A model generated the notes under the pieces. It had not been told where the DNA came from, did not search any database, and saw only the letters and a program-made list of their open reading frames with translations. A stretch of DNA of 64,000 nucleotides, taken from positions 868,001-932,000 of the forward strand of contig RQJH01000003.1 of assembly GCA_014156375.1 (NCBI GenBank), in the 5' to 3' direction. The DNA is from Enterobacteriaceae bacterium 89. GTDB lineage: Bacteria; Pseudomonadota; Gammaproteobacteria; Enterobacterales; Enterobacteriaceae. The translations under genes and the position numbers were made by a program. This document shows positions 1-8,834 of the stretch, piece after piece. Positions within the stretch are counted from its first letter, which is position 1. Each line of letters opens with the position of its first letter.

Positions 1-452
1 TTTCCACTGATCAGATTACCGTCTTCCACCACGGGGGCATCAACATATTGCCCGTCTTTAACATCCCGCCACAGCTCGCCTGAGCAGACATAGCGCCGCC
101 CTTTCAGAAGGCCATTGCCGCCCAGCACCCTCGCGGCCGCCGAACAGATCGGGCAAATCCATTTCCCGGCAGCGTCATGAGTGGCGACAAAGTCGATAAC
201 CTGCGGATTCGCGGCCAGGTTCATGCTGCCCTGCGGCCCGCCCGGCAGGACGATGGCGTCATACAGCTCAGCGCTGCGCTCTGCCAGCGTGCTGTCGGCC
301 ACCATCGGTATTCCGTGATAGCTGGTGACTCCGCGCGAGTCAGCACAGGAAAGCAGTTCCACCGTCACATCCAGACGACGCAGGATATCAATGGTGACAA
401 TTGCCTCGCCTTCCTCAAATCCTGGCGCCAGCAGCACCGCCACTTTTTTCAT
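1..452 (-). CDS. DJ-1/PfpI (ThiJ-like) family protein, 3' end outside window
   Basis: The first 150 residues are visible and the C-terminus runs off the left edge. The N-terminus (VAVLLAPGFEEGEA) is the beta-strand and acidic loop typical of DJ-1/YajL/PfpI proteins. The Glu in FEEGEA is the usual partner of the nucleophilic Cys. The nucleophile elbow is WICPICSAAARVL, with the Cys of ICS in the reactive position. Family members act as glyoxalase/deglycase-like or chaperone proteins, or as amidase-like enzymes, so the substrate cannot be stated. It is not YajL itself. The start is ATG at 452, preceded by an AGGAGAGGTAA-type ribosome site. Confidence 0.8.
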   Translation of the reverse strand, partial: MKKVAVLLAPGFEEGEAIVTIDILRRLDVTVELLSCADSRGVTSYHGIPMVADSTLAERSAELYDAIVLPGGPQGSMNLAANPQVIDFVATHDAAGKWICPICSAAARVLGGNGLLKGRRYVCSGELWRDVKDGQYVDAPVVEDGNLISG

Positions 453-920
453 TTACCTCTCCTTAATGTCAAATTTTGCCCAATCCGGCGCAGCTATGCC
501 GCCAGGTAAAAATGATCTATTTCAAATTCATCAGACTAATGATTCAGCGGAAATTCAAAAATACCGACAATTAATGCATTTTCTCGTCTGGAGAAAACAT
601 TGAATGTTAGCTAGATCCCAGTTCCGGGAAAGAATGAAGTCATACAATATTATTAAGTATCATGCTGGAAAAAGGCTTTAAAAAAGACAATTCATCTCAG
701 GACGCGAATTAATTACCGCATCATGTAACGAACCGTAAATAATAAAGCATAGGAGTTTTCTTATCCCAAAAGTCGGCGTATTCTAAAAATGGTCAGACAG
801 TGAATGTCGTACAGACCGTACCTTTATGCTAACGCTGGATAGCGCACGGCCAGGGTGGCCGGGAGGTCTGCGCTGCAGTTTTCAGCAGGTTCCGTCTCTT
901 CAGGATATAAGGATATTACA
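453..920. other. Intergenic region upstream of ftnB, no gene seen
   Basis: These 468 bases separate two divergent genes. The first part is AT-rich. I see no convincing coding frame, no RNA hairpin with a T-run and no repeat. It presumably carries the promoters of both neighbours, but I could not identify a clear operator by eye. Confidence 0.5.
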
Positions 921-1424
921 ATGGCAGTTCCGGGAATGGTTCAAAAGCTCAACACCCAGATGAATCTGGAGTTTTACGCCTCTAATTTATACCTGCGCTT
1001 TAGTGATTGGTGTTCCGAACATAAGCTGACGGGCACCGCCACCTTTTTACGTTCACAGGCACAGTCCAACGTCACCCATATGATGCGCGTATTTGATTTT
1101 ATGAAAAAGTCAGGCGCGTATCCGGTCGTGAAAGCTTCGCAGGCGTGTCACGATCAATGTGCCACCCTTGAAGATCTGTTTCTCAAAACGCTGGAAGAAC
1201 ATCAGCAGCGCAGCGACACGCTTTCAGCCCTGACGCTTGAAGCCAAAGCGTTACAGGACGACAGCACGCTGAATTTTTTAAACACGATGGAAAAAGAGCA
1301 GCAGCAGGACGGCCTGCTGCTACAGGCGATCCTCGATGAAGTCCGTAGCGCACGCAAAGCCGGACTGTGCATGCACCAGACCGATCAACATCTGTTGAAC
1401 GTGGTTAACCACCAGCAGCACTGA
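921..1424 (+). CDS. ftnB: Ferritin-like protein FtnB
   Basis: Cytoplasmic four-helix ferritin-like protein of 167 residues, the same length as E. coli FtnB. An in-frame ATG lies further upstream, but ATG 921 matches the family start and has an AAGGAT ribosome site. Compared with FtnA in this same window, E17, H53, E126 and Q127 are kept. The ferroxidase positions 49-50 are S-N instead of E-E, and position 94 is H instead of E. Iron oxidation by the classical diiron site is therefore probably impaired, as is known for FtnB proteins, which are linked to repair of oxidised Fe-S clusters in Salmonella. It stands alone, with a Dcu-type gene 160 bp downstream. Confidence 0.93.
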   Translation: MAVPGMVQKLNTQMNLEFYASNLYLRFSDWCSEHKLTGTATFLRSQAQSNVTHMMRVFDFMKKSGAYPVVKASQACHDQCATLEDLFLKTLEEHQQRSDTLSALTLEAKALQDDSTLNFLNTMEKEQQQDGLLLQAILDEVRSARKAGLCMHQTDQHLLNVVNHQQH

Positions 1425-1583
1425 TCTCCCCGGGCGGCCTCGCCGCCCACCTCCCCGAATTGTTAACAAAATGTACACAACAGATTGTTTTTGCTGCTGT
1501 TTATAAATCCGATCTGCCTCTCACTCAATAACATTACAAAATGTAATGATTTCATTCTATTTTATGGATGAGACAGGTGAGAC

Positions 1584-2927
1584 ATGATTACGCTTGAATT
1601 TATTGTCATTATTTTGTGCCTGCTGGTCGGCACCCGCTTCGGCGGGATGGGATTGGGCCTGATCAGCGGCATCGGGTTGTTTATTCTGAGTTTTGTTTTT
1701 GGACTAGAGCCCGGAAAACCGCCGGTTGACGTCATGTTAACCATTCTGGCGGTGATTGGCTGTGCTGCCACTCTGCAAACGGCAGGCGGCCTGAACGTGA
1801 TGATGCAGTGCGCGGAAAAACTGCTGCGCAAGCACCCTCAGCACATCACGCTGCTCGCGCCTTTCACCACCTGGACACTGACTTTCCTCTGCGGGACCGG
1901 GCATGTGGTTTACACCATGTTTCCCATTATCGCGGATATTGCGCTGAAAAAAGGGATCCGCCCCGAGCGCCCGATGGCCGTTGCTTCCGTTGCCTCGCAG
2001 ATGGCAATCACCGCCTCGCCTGTTTCCGTTGCCGTCGTCTCACTGGTGTCGATTCTTGGCGCTCAGCACGGCGTCGGTCATGCCTGGAGCATTCTGGAAA
2101 TTCTGGCCGTCTCCGTTCCCGCTTCTTTATTCGGCGTACTGATTGCCGCGCTCTGGAGCCTGCGTCGCGGTAAAGATCTGGCTGACGACCCGGAGTTTCA
2201 GGAGCGCATTAAAGATCCCCAGCAACGTGCCTTTATCTACGGCAGCAGCGAAACTCTGCTCAATCAGCGCTTTAACCGTGAGGCCTACTGGTCAACGTGG
2301 ATATTTTTTGCCGGGATTATCGTGGTGGTATTGCTTGGCGCACTGCCTGAGCTGCGCCCGGTCTTTGAAGTGAAAGGCAAGATGTCACCGCTGTCGATGA
2401 ACCTGGTGATTCAGATGATGATGCTGATCGCCGGTGCGGTGATCCTGATGGCCTGTAAGGTCAAAGCTTCCAGTATTTCAGACGGCGCAGTGTTTAAAGC
2501 GGGGATGGTGGCGATTTTCTCTGTGTTTGGCGTAGCGTGGATGAGCGATACCTTTTTCCAGTCGCATCTGCCGGAGCTGAAAATGGCGCTGGAAGGCGTG
2601 GTGAAAAGCCACCCGTGGACCTACGCTATCGTCCTGTTTCTGGTGTCGAAACTGGTCAACAGCCAGGCCGCCGCGCTGACCGCTGTCGCGCCGATGGGGC
2701 TGATGCTTGGGGTAGAACCAAAAATGCTTATCGCCTTTTTCCCGGCGGCCTACGGCTACTTTGTCCTGCCGACCTATCCGAGCGATCTGGCCTGCATCGG
2801 CTTTGACCGTTCCGGCACCACGCGCATCGGCAAATTCATTATCAACCACAGCTTTATTCTGCCAGGACTGATTGGCGTCAGCTGCGCCTGCGTGGCGAGC
2901 TATTTGTTGGTTGAGGTGTTGTTTTAA
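1584..2927 (+). CDS. Anaerobic C4-dicarboxylate transporter, DcuA/DcuB family
   Basis: Integral inner membrane protein of 447 residues with about 10-12 hydrophobic segments. It is close in length and sequence to DcuA/DcuB. Family blocks are visible: LEPGKPPVDVMLTILAVIG near residue 45, CGTGHVVYTMFPII near 105, ITASPVSVAVVSL near 135, and FDRSGTTRIGKFIINHSFILPG near the C-terminus. Known members exchange fumarate, malate or aspartate for succinate during anaerobic growth. E. coli K-12 has no Dcu gene at this place, so it is an addition between ftnB and yecJ. ATG 1584 follows a GACAGGTGAG ribosome site. The exact substrate preference (DcuA or DcuB type) is not decidable here. Confidence 0.85.
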   Translation: MITLEFIVIILCLLVGTRFGGMGLGLISGIGLFILSFVFGLEPGKPPVDVMLTILAVIGCAATLQTAGGLNVMMQCAEKLLRKHPQHITLLAPFTTWTLTFLCGTGHVVYTMFPIIADIALKKGIRPERPMAVASVASQMAITASPVSVAVVSLVSILGAQHGVGHAWSILEILAVSVPASLFGVLIAALWSLRRGKDLADDPEFQERIKDPQQRAFIYGSSETLLNQRFNREAYWSTWIFFAGIIVVVLLGALPELRPVFEVKGKMSPLSMNLVIQMMMLIAGAVILMACKVKASSISDGAVFKAGMVAIFSVFGVAWMSDTFFQSHLPELKMALEGVVKSHPWTYAIVLFLVSKLVNSQAAALTAVAPMGLMLGVEPKMLIAFFPAAYGYFVLPTYPSDLACIGFDRSGTTRIGKFIINHSFILPGLIGVSCACVASYLLVEVLF

Positions 2928-2935
2928 ACATTGAT

Positions 2936-3012
2936 TGCCCGGCGGCGCTACGCTTGCCGGACCTACGTTTTGCGTTGTGCCGTAGGTCTGATAAGCGAAG
3001 CGCCATCAGGCA
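2936..3012. repeat. REP/BIME pair
   Basis: Two inverted copies of a palindromic REP-type unit. The left arm reads GCCCGGCGGCGCTACGCTTG and continues to CCTACG. The right arm reads CGTAGGTCTGATAAGCGAAG and continues to CAGGCA. It lies just after the Dcu stop codon, between convergent genes. Such elements stabilise mRNA 3' ends and bind gyrase or IHF in enterobacteria. Confidence 0.85.
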
Positions 3013-3023
3013 TTGGTCACGAA

Positions 3024-3278
3024 TTAATGCGTGTTAGCTTCCTGAGGCGTGAACTTCAGTTCAATCAGCGCAATCGCTTTCTGAATCGCGCGCATGGTTA
3101 CCGGATCCGCACCGGCCGGGTGAGCGCTGAAATCAATCGCGCGCAGCTGGTTAGCCATTTTTTCACGGACTTCAACCGGCGCGATAACGTCAATAACATC
3201 AAGAATTTGTTTGATAACCAGCTGGCAGGCAACCACGTCGGAGACCAGCTCATCATTTTCGGTAAGATTTTGGGACAT
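3024..3278 (-). CDS. yecJ: Small conserved protein, YecJ-like (DUF2766)
   Basis: An 84-residue protein with no signal peptide or membrane segment, predicted helical. It starts [20 protein letters not shown]. An AGGAGTG ribosome site sits seven bases before ATG 3278. The assignment to the YecJ/DUF2766 family rests on length, position between ftnB and yecR, and general resemblance. I could not compare it residue by residue. Function is unknown. The gene is convergent with the Dcu gene and divergent from the MFS gene. Confidence 0.6.
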   Translation of the reverse strand: MSQNLTENDELVSDVVACQLVIKQILDVIDVIAPVEVREKMANQLRAIDFSAHPAGADPVTMRAIQKAIALIELKFTPQEANTH

Positions 3279-3408
3279 GTTTCACTCCTGTTTTCCGGAC
3301 CGCAATAGTACCTGATTTAGCGTAGCGAAAAGAAAAAATCTCCGCCCTGCTCGTGATTTAAAGGCGATGGGCGTAGAGTGAGCAATTTACAAAACTGGCT
3401 ACCCTTTC

Positions 3409-4827
3409 ATGAGCAACACAGCCTCCGTAAAGGAGAATAAAGGTCTGTCACCAGCGGCATTACTGGCGGCGGGCGCATTTTTCATGGAGTTTCTCGACGG
3501 GACGGTGATTGCCACCGCCCTGCCGGATATGGCAAAAAGCTTCGGCGTAGAAGCCGTCGCGCTGAATATTGGTATCAGCGCCTACCTCATCACCCTTGCC
3601 GTGCTGATCCCCGCCAGCGGGTGGATAGCCGATCGTTTCGGCGCACGTAAGGTCTTCGCTCTGGCGCTAGCCATTTTTACCCTCGCCTCAGTCTTTTGTG
3701 GGCTGGCCAACAGCGTTAACAGCTTCGTCGCGATGCGCGTTTTACAGGGCGTTGGCGGAGCGCTAATGGTCCCCGTCGGTCGTCTTGCCGTGTTGCGCAC
3801 CACGCCGAAACATCAGCTCATCACCGCTATTGCCACGCTAACCTGGCCTGCACTTGTGGCCCCCATCATCGGCCCACCGCTGGGCGGCTTTATCACCAGC
3901 TTCGCCAGCTGGCGCTGGATCTTCTTCATCAACGTGCCGCTGGGGATTATCGCCATTCTGCTGGCATTGCGCATTATTCCAGACCTTCGGGAAGAGGAGC
4001 GCCGACCGTTTGATCTTCCGGGCTTTCTTGCCACCGCGGTTGCGATGGTTAGCCTGGTATATGCGATGGAGGCCTTTGGTGCAGAGCACAATGAGCGCTG
4101 GCTGCCGTTTGCCCTGCTGGCGCTCGGGGCGCTGACCTTTGGCTTTGCGCTGCGTCATTTCCGTCGAGCGAAATGGCCGATGATTCGCCTGGATGCCCTC
4201 AAGGTACCTACTTTTCGCGTCACGATGTACGGAGGTTCACTGTTTCGGGCCTCCATCAGCGCGGTGCCCTTTCTGCTGCCGCTGCTGTTTCAGGTCGGCT
4301 TCGGGATGGATCCGTTCCATTCGGGGTTGCTGGTGCTGGCGGTGTTTGTTGGCAACCTGACGATAAAACCCGCCACCACGCCGCTGATCCGCTGGCTTGG
4401 GTTTAAAAAACTGCTGCTGATAAACGGAGCGCTGAACGTGCTGGCGCTACTGGCCTGTGCTTTCCTGACGCCGCACACGCCCATTTGGCTCACGCTGCTG
4501 ATTCTGTATCTCGGCGGTGTTTTCCGTTCGATCCAGTTTACCGGGGTCAGCACGCTGGCGTTTGCCGATGTGCCTTCACCGCAAATGAGCTACGCCAACA
4601 CGCTCTTCAGTACCGCCACTCAGCTTGCCGTTGGGCTGGGTATTACGCTCGGTGCGATTGGCATTCGCCTAGGTGAAAAAGTTAGCCCCATGCTGGGATT
4701 AAACGAAATCCCCGGCATCCATTTCCGCATGGCGTTTGTGTTTATTGCGCTGATTTGTTTGCTGGGAATGTTCGATACCTTTCAGCTTACGCGAAATGCA
4801 GGTAGCTCGGTTTCGAAGAAGGGTTGA
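3409..4827 (+). CDS. MFS multidrug-type exporter, DHA2 (EmrB/QacA-like) family
   Basis: A 472-residue inner membrane protein with about 14 hydrophobic segments, the number typical of the DHA2 drug:proton antiporters. The first helix contains FMEFLDGTVIATALP, as in MdtD/EmrB. The loop 2-3 motif A reads GWIADRFGARKVF. The antiporter motif C on helix 5 reads APIIGPPLGGFI. It is probably a proton-driven exporter, substrate unknown. K-12 lacks a gene here, so it is an accessory gene in this neighbourhood. No strong ribosome site precedes ATG 3409. A REP pair follows the stop codon. Confidence 0.85.
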   Translation: MSNTASVKENKGLSPAALLAAGAFFMEFLDGTVIATALPDMAKSFGVEAVALNIGISAYLITLAVLIPASGWIADRFGARKVFALALAIFTLASVFCGLANSVNSFVAMRVLQGVGGALMVPVGRLAVLRTTPKHQLITAIATLTWPALVAPIIGPPLGGFITSFASWRWIFFINVPLGIIAILLALRIIPDLREEERRPFDLPGFLATAVAMVSLVYAMEAFGAEHNERWLPFALLALGALTFGFALRHFRRAKWPMIRLDALKVPTFRVTMYGGSLFRASISAVPFLLPLLFQVGFGMDPFHSGLLVLAVFVGNLTIKPATTPLIRWLGFKKLLLINGALNVLALLACAFLTPHTPIWLTLLILYLGGVFRSIQFTGVSTLAFADVPSPQMSYANTLFSTATQLAVGLGITLGAIGIRLGEKVSPMLGLNEIPGIHFRMAFVFIALICLLGMFDTFQLTRNAGSSVSKKG

Positions 4828-4831
4828 AGAA

Positions 4832-4898
4832 CGCCCGGTGGCGCGGGCCTACCGGACCTACAGCTTGATGTTGTAGGTCTGGTAAGCGCATCAGGCTA
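4832..4898. repeat. REP/BIME pair
   Basis: Two inverted REP-like arms, CGCCCGGTGGCGCGGGCCTA and TTGTAGGTCTGGTAAGCGCA, separated by about ten bases. They sit between the convergent MFS and RpiB-like genes and are related to the pairs at 2936 and 26571. Confidence 0.8.
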
Positions 4899-4903
4899 AG
4901 GGA

Positions 4904-5542
4904 TTAATTCAACATGCCACGAACGAAGGCTTCTATTTCTTTGTTCTGACAGTTTTCGAAGAAGCACTGCTGGAAGCGCTGGCCTGACACCGCGGTTTTC
5001 ACCAGCTCCGGATCGATGGCACGCAGCGTATCGAGATAGTTCTCTTTGACCACTGCCGCTTTCACCTGATTCAAGATCCCCGCGTTGCGTACCTGTGGCT
5101 CTTTACGCTCTGGCGGATAACCTTCGCCATTACGTCCGGTGAACGCTTTCTCAAAGATAAAGCGCACGTTCAACTCCGCGCCCCAGCCGAAGCCTTTGGC
5201 GAAAGGAAGCGACAGCGCATTGCCGTTATTGATCTGCGCAAACAGGAACGCATCCGCCGGGTCGATGCAGTAGCCACACACCACGCCAGGATGAATGTTC
5301 AGGGACATCAGGGCCCCTTGTCCGGTTCCGCAGCCGGTGACGACAAAATCCACCGCTTTAGCATTCAGCAAAATGCTCGCCATAATACCGAGGTGAATGT
5401 AGGTCAGGTGGTGATCCTGTTCGTCGCTCATCCCCACGTTAAAGACCGGGAAACCTTTTTCATCCGCCACCGCCTTCAGCTCGCGATGGATGGTCGCGTT
5501 TTTCGCTGCCTGACTGTTTTCCATCATCAGTGCAATTTTCAT
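4904..5542 (-). CDS. RpiB/LacA/LacB family sugar-phosphate isomerase
   Basis: A 212-residue cytoplasmic protein. The core VTGCGTGQGA near residue 68 corresponds to the catalytic-Cys loop (CGTGxG) of ribose-5-phosphate isomerase B and galactose-6-phosphate isomerase. Only the first 150 or so residues match that fold. The C-terminal part is an extension absent from the 150-residue RpiB. It probably interconverts an aldose and ketose phosphate, sugar unknown. A strong GGAGAGATAA ribosome site precedes ATG 5542. It stands alone, without kinase or transporter genes next to it. Confidence 0.78.
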   Translation of the reverse strand: MKIALMMENSQAAKNATIHRELKAVADEKGFPVFNVGMSDEQDHHLTYIHLGIMASILLNAKAVDFVVTGCGTGQGALMSLNIHPGVVCGYCIDPADAFLFAQINNGNALSLPFAKGFGWGAELNVRFIFEKAFTGRNGEGYPPERKEPQVRNAGILNQVKAAVVKENYLDTLRAIDPELVKTAVSGQRFQQCFFENCQNKEIEAFVRGMLN

Positions 5543-5829
5543 TTATCTCTCCAGTTAGTGGGCGTGATACGCCGCGATGAACCGTGTTCTCGGGATCACT
5601 CTACCCCCGCGCAAACGCAGATTCAAATTTAATGAAATGATGTTTTATTAAATACTCGTGAGGTCACAGTTTTCTGCAACTTCCTCGCACATTTTGGACT
5701 ATCGTCTACATTCAGGCGTGATGATGAACCGGTAGCAAAAACTGAAGCGCAAACTGCGGGTTATTCCGGGGATGACTTTTCATCCGGGCCGTTAGGATAG
5801 GACAATCGGACATCTATGCAGAGTGAGCC

Positions 5830-6180
5830 ATGAACAAACTTCTCCCTGTCGCCGCGGCGATAGCGCTTTCCGCCTGTACGGTTCACCGTCAGGCTAACGT
5901 CACCGACGTCGACACCACCAGCGGCATCGTCCGACTGACTTATGGTCAGGCGATGTTGCAGTCGGCCACCACAGACAGCTATGTCGCCAATGGCACCGCC
6001 ACCAAACAGTGCCAGCAGATGGGTTATGCCACCGCCACCCCCTTCGGCCAGCCGGTGACAACCTGTACGGTGACCAGCGGGTCGTTATGCGTGAATGAGA
6101 ACGTCACTATTCAGTATCAGTGCCGCGGTATCGCGGTCACCACCGTTCAGTCGCAGGGACAGGCCGCGCAATATTGGTGA
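5830..6180 (+). CDS. yecR: YecR-like lipoprotein
   Basis: A 116-residue protein with a short signal peptide ending in a lipobox (LSAC, Cys at residue 16), so it is expected to be a lipoprotein. The mature part has four further Cys residues (CQQMG, TTCTV, SLCVN, YQCRG) that may pair in the periplasm. E. coli yecR lies at the same place and is known to be under flagellar (FlhDC) control. Function is unknown. A GAGTGAGCC ribosome site precedes ATG 5830. Confidence 0.75.
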   Translation: MNKLLPVAAAIALSACTVHRQANVTDVDTTSGIVRLTYGQAMLQSATTDSYVANGTATKQCQQMGYATATPFGQPVTTCTVTSGSLCVNENVTIQYQCRGIAVTTVQSQGQAAQYW

Positions 6181-6184
6181 TCCC

Positions 6185-6207
6185 ACTGCCGGAAATATTC
6201 CGGCAGT
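6185..6207. terminator. Hairpin after yecR
   Basis: Inverted repeat ACTGCCGGA ... TCCGGCAGT with a five-base loop, directly after the yecR stop codon. The following bases are AT-rich but have no clean T-run, so termination may be partial. Confidence 0.6.
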
Positions 6208-6366
6208 AAATATAACCATTCTCATTCTTATATTTAATAGCCGCAATGCGTGTTATTCCCATTTGCATTTAACATTAATTATTTTTTATTTTACCTTTTG
6301 CAAATACTTTAATTACAAATTAGACTTTCCGCGTACTCACCTGAGCCAGCTATTACGGAGCAAACC

Positions 6367-6864
6367 ATGCTGAAAACGGAAATGATCGACAAACTGAACG
6401 CGCAAATGAATCTGGAACTCTACTCCTCGCTGCTGTATCAGCAGATGAGTGCCTGGTGCAGCTACCACAGCTTTGAAGGTGCTGCGGCGTTCCTGCGTCG
6501 TCATGCTCAGGAAGAGATGACCCACATGCAGCGCCTGTTCGATTATCTGACCGACACCGGCAGCCTGCCGCGCATTAATACCATTGAGTCACCGTTTGCG
6601 GAATATAACTCGCTGGAAGAGTTGTTCCGTGCCACTTACGAGCATGAACAATTAATCACTCAGCAAATTAATGAACTGGTTCACGCGGCGATGACCAACC
6701 AGGATTATCCAACCTTTAATTTCCTGCAATGGTATGTCGCTGAACAGCACGAAGAAGAAAAACTGTTTAAATCCGTCATCGACAAACTGTCGCTGGTGGG
6801 TAAAAGCGGTGAAGGTCTTTATTTCGTGGATAAAGAGCTGGCAACCCTCGACGCACAGAACTAA
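6367..6864 (+). CDS. ftnA: Bacterial non-heme ferritin FtnA
   Basis: A 165-residue ferritin that assembles as a 24-subunit iron store in the cytoplasm. All ferroxidase ligands are present at the E. coli positions: E17, E50 and H53 (site A), E94, Q127 and E130 (site B), plus E49, E126 and E129 for the third iron site. It is therefore the catalytically complete ferritin of the window, unlike FtnB. CGGAG precedes ATG 6367. E. coli has yecH between ftnA and tyrP, and this gene is missing here. Confidence 0.96.
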   Translation: MLKTEMIDKLNAQMNLELYSSLLYQQMSAWCSYHSFEGAAAFLRRHAQEEMTHMQRLFDYLTDTGSLPRINTIESPFAEYNSLEELFRATYEHEQLITQQINELVHAAMTNQDYPTFNFLQWYVAEQHEEEKLFKSVIDKLSLVGKSGEGLYFVDKELATLDAQN

Positions 6865-6872
6865 TTTTTTTG

Positions 6873-6899
6873 CTGGCAGCGGGCCCCGCTGCCAGTTTC
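6873..6899 (+). terminator. ftnA terminator
   Basis: A strong GC-rich hairpin, CTGGCAGCGG / CCGCTGCCAG, followed by TTTCC just after the ftnA stop codon. Confidence 0.8.
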
Positions 6900-6915
6900 C
6901 TTCCCCTCGCACCAC

Positions 6916-6933
6916 CGTAAACCCCACGTTACA
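6916..6933 (+). promoter_or_regulatory. Probable TyrR box upstream of tyrP
   Basis: CGTAAACCCCACGTTACA matches the TyrR box consensus TGTAAA-N6-TTTACA at 10 of 12 positions. It lies just upstream of the tyrP -35 region. In E. coli, tyrP is controlled by TyrR through two adjacent boxes (repressed by tyrosine, activated by phenylalanine). Confidence 0.65.
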
Positions 6934-6950
6934 CCCACTGTAATTCAGAT

Positions 6951-6979
6951 TTGACGAAGAACGCGATTTCCCCTACCCT
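6951..6979 (+). promoter_or_regulatory. tyrP sigma-70 promoter
   Basis: TTGACG and TACCCT are separated by 17 bases and lie about 45 bases before the tyrP start codon. Confidence 0.65.
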
Positions 6980-7024
6980 GCGCGGCATAATTTGTTGTTT
7001 CAGTCCTGTAAAGCAGAGGAAAGC

Positions 7025-8236
7025 GTGAAGAACCGCACCGTAGGGAGTATTTTAATCGTTGCCGGCACCACCATCGGCGCAGGGATGCTGGCTATGCCGC
7101 TGGCCGCCGCTGGCGTGGGCTTTGGCGTCACGCTGGTCCTGTTGTTGAGCCTGTGGGCATTGATGTGTTACACCGCGCTGCTGCTGCTTGAAGTCTATCA
7201 GCATGTCCCGGCAGATACCGGTCTGGGTAGCCTGGCGCTGCGCTATCTCGGTCGCTATGGCCAGTGGGTCACCGGGTTCAGCATGCTGTTCCTGATGTAT
7301 GCACTGACGGCTGCCTATATCAGCGGCGCAGGTGAGCTGCTCGCCTCCAGTCTTGGGCAGTGGTTCAATCTCGATCTTCCGCCTGCTGCGGGCGTGCTGC
7401 TGTTCACACTGATTGGCGGTGGTGTGATTTGCGTGGGCACCACGCTGGTCGATTTGTTTAACCGCTTCCTGTTCAGTGCCAAAATCATTTTCCTGGTGAT
7501 CATGCTGGCGCTGCTGCTGCCGCATATTCATCAAATCAACCTGCTGACGCTACCTTTGCAACAAGGTCTGGCGCTGTCTGCCATTCCGGTAATTTTCACT
7601 TCGTTTGGCTTCCACGGTAGCGTGCCAAGCATTGTCAGCTATATGAACGGAGATGTGCGTAAGCTGCGTAAGATTTTTGTGATCGGCAGCTTTATTCCTC
7701 TGGTGGCGTATATTTTCTGGCAGCTGGCGACGCTTGGCAGCATTGAGTCCCCGGTATTTAGCGCGCTGTTGGGTAGCCATTCAGGGCTCAACGGGCTGTT
7801 GCAGGCTATCCGGGAAGTTGTGGCCTCCCCGCACGTAGAACTGGCCGTGCATCTTTTTGCCGACCTCGCACTGGCAACGTCTTTCCTGGGCGTAGCTCTG
7901 GGGCTGTTCGATTATCTGGCAGACCTGTTCCAGCGTAAAAACAGCGCGGCCGGGCGACTGCAAACCGGGGCCATCACCTTCCTGCCACCGCTGGCATTTG
8001 CCCTGTTTTACCCGCGCGGTTTCGTCATGGCGCTGGGATATGCCGGCGTGGCGCTTGCAGTACTGGCGCTGATTATCCCTTCACTGCTGGCAATGAAAAG
8101 CCGTCAGCAGCATCCGGAGGCAGCCTATCGCGTCGCGGGTGGGAAGCCTGCCCTGTGGCTGGTTTTCGGCTGCGGAATTGCGGTCATACTTATTCAGGCA
8201 TTTATCGCCGCTGGACTCCTGCCTGCCGTAGGGTAA
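7025..8236 (+). CDS. tyrP: Tyrosine-specific transporter TyrP
   Basis: A 403-residue inner membrane symporter of the aromatic amino acid (HAAAP) family, which imports tyrosine with protons. The start is taken as GTG 7025 (VKNRTVGSI), with GAGGAAAG just upstream. This gives exactly the E. coli TyrP length. A longer frame from 6992 would add residues that the family lacks. Typical blocks are [20 protein letters not shown] at residues 15-34 and [16 protein letters not shown] near 195. The upstream TyrR-type box and promoter support the identification. Confidence 0.95.
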   Translation: MKNRTVGSILIVAGTTIGAGMLAMPLAAAGVGFGVTLVLLLSLWALMCYTALLLLEVYQHVPADTGLGSLALRYLGRYGQWVTGFSMLFLMYALTAAYISGAGELLASSLGQWFNLDLPPAAGVLLFTLIGGGVICVGTTLVDLFNRFLFSAKIIFLVIMLALLLPHIHQINLLTLPLQQGLALSAIPVIFTSFGFHGSVPSIVSYMNGDVRKLRKIFVIGSFIPLVAYIFWQLATLGSIESPVFSALLGSHSGLNGLLQAIREVVASPHVELAVHLFADLALATSFLGVALGLFDYLADLFQRKNSAAGRLQTGAITFLPPLAFALFYPRGFVMALGYAGVALAVLALIIPSLLAMKSRQQHPEAAYRVAGGKPALWLVFGCGIAVILIQAFIAAGLLPAVG

Positions 8237-8243
8237 TCGTTTT

Positions 8244-8272
8244 AAATCTGGCACTTCGGTGCCAGATTTATC
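8244..8272 (+). terminator. tyrP terminator
   Basis: An eleven-base-pair stem, AAATCTGGCAC / GTGCCAGATTT, with a TTCG loop, 8 bases after the tyrP stop codon. Confidence 0.85.
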
Positions 8273-8446
8273 CCGTCATTAACAACGATGACAATTCTGT
8301 TTATTTCCGCACATTATTTTCAACATACCTAAATAAACCCCGAATCAGCATTCATCTCCCGTCGTTCATTAAGACTTTTCCTGTACAGCCAGTTTTTAAC
8401 TGGCGTAATCTTGCGCTGTTTTTTCAACCATACAGAAAAGTTTATT

Positions 8447-8806
8447 ATGAAGAAGATATCTATCACCCTGTTAATGATGATGCTGGCCGGTTGCAGTGCG
8501 ACCTCGACAAATTCCAATGCTAACCGCGTTCGGGTTACGAATAATGAACCCGGCAAAGAGTGTAAATTCCTCGGCGACATTACCGGCAGTCAGGGGAATT
8601 TCCTGACCGGCGGCTGGACGTCCAACAGTAATCTGGAAACAGGTGCACGCAACGATCTTAAAAACCAGGCGGCAAATATGGGGGGCAATGTCGTGTCGAT
8701 TATCACCCAACGCGCTGGCCAGACCGGCAGCTCCTGGGACGGTACTGGCGGGCTGGAACAGACCAACGTGACGCTGTCAGGTAATGTTTATCGTTGCCCT
8801 GAATAA
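8447..8806 (+). CDS. Small DUF4156-type lipoprotein
   Basis: A 119-residue protein starting MKKISITLLMMMLAGCSA. It has a short signal peptide with lipobox LAGC, then a domain with the pattern CKFLGDITG ... NDLKNQAANMGGN ... GNVYRC. This pattern resembles DUF4156 lipoproteins of enterobacteria. It is likely an envelope lipoprotein of unknown function. The start was moved from an upstream ATG to 8447 because the signal peptide begins there. The gene has its own terminator and is convergent with yecA. Confidence 0.7.
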   Translation: MKKISITLLMMMLAGCSATSTNSNANRVRVTNNEPGKECKFLGDITGSQGNFLTGGWTSNSNLETGARNDLKNQAANMGGNVVSIITQRAGQTGSSWDGTGGLEQTNVTLSGNVYRCPE

Positions 8807-8809
8807 TAA

Positions 8810-8830
8810 AAAGGCCCGATAAGGGCCTTT
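8810..8830. terminator. Bidirectional terminator between the DUF4156 gene and yecA
   Basis: AAAGGCCC ... GGGCCTTT with flanking A and T runs on both sides. It can serve both convergent genes. Confidence 0.85.
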
Positions 8831-8834
8831 ATTT

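Noticed and set aside
6865..7024. yecH expected between ftnA and tyrP
   Set aside because: The interval is 160 bases and holds only the ftnA terminator and the tyrP promoter with a TyrR-type box. No coding frame is present, so the gene is absent.
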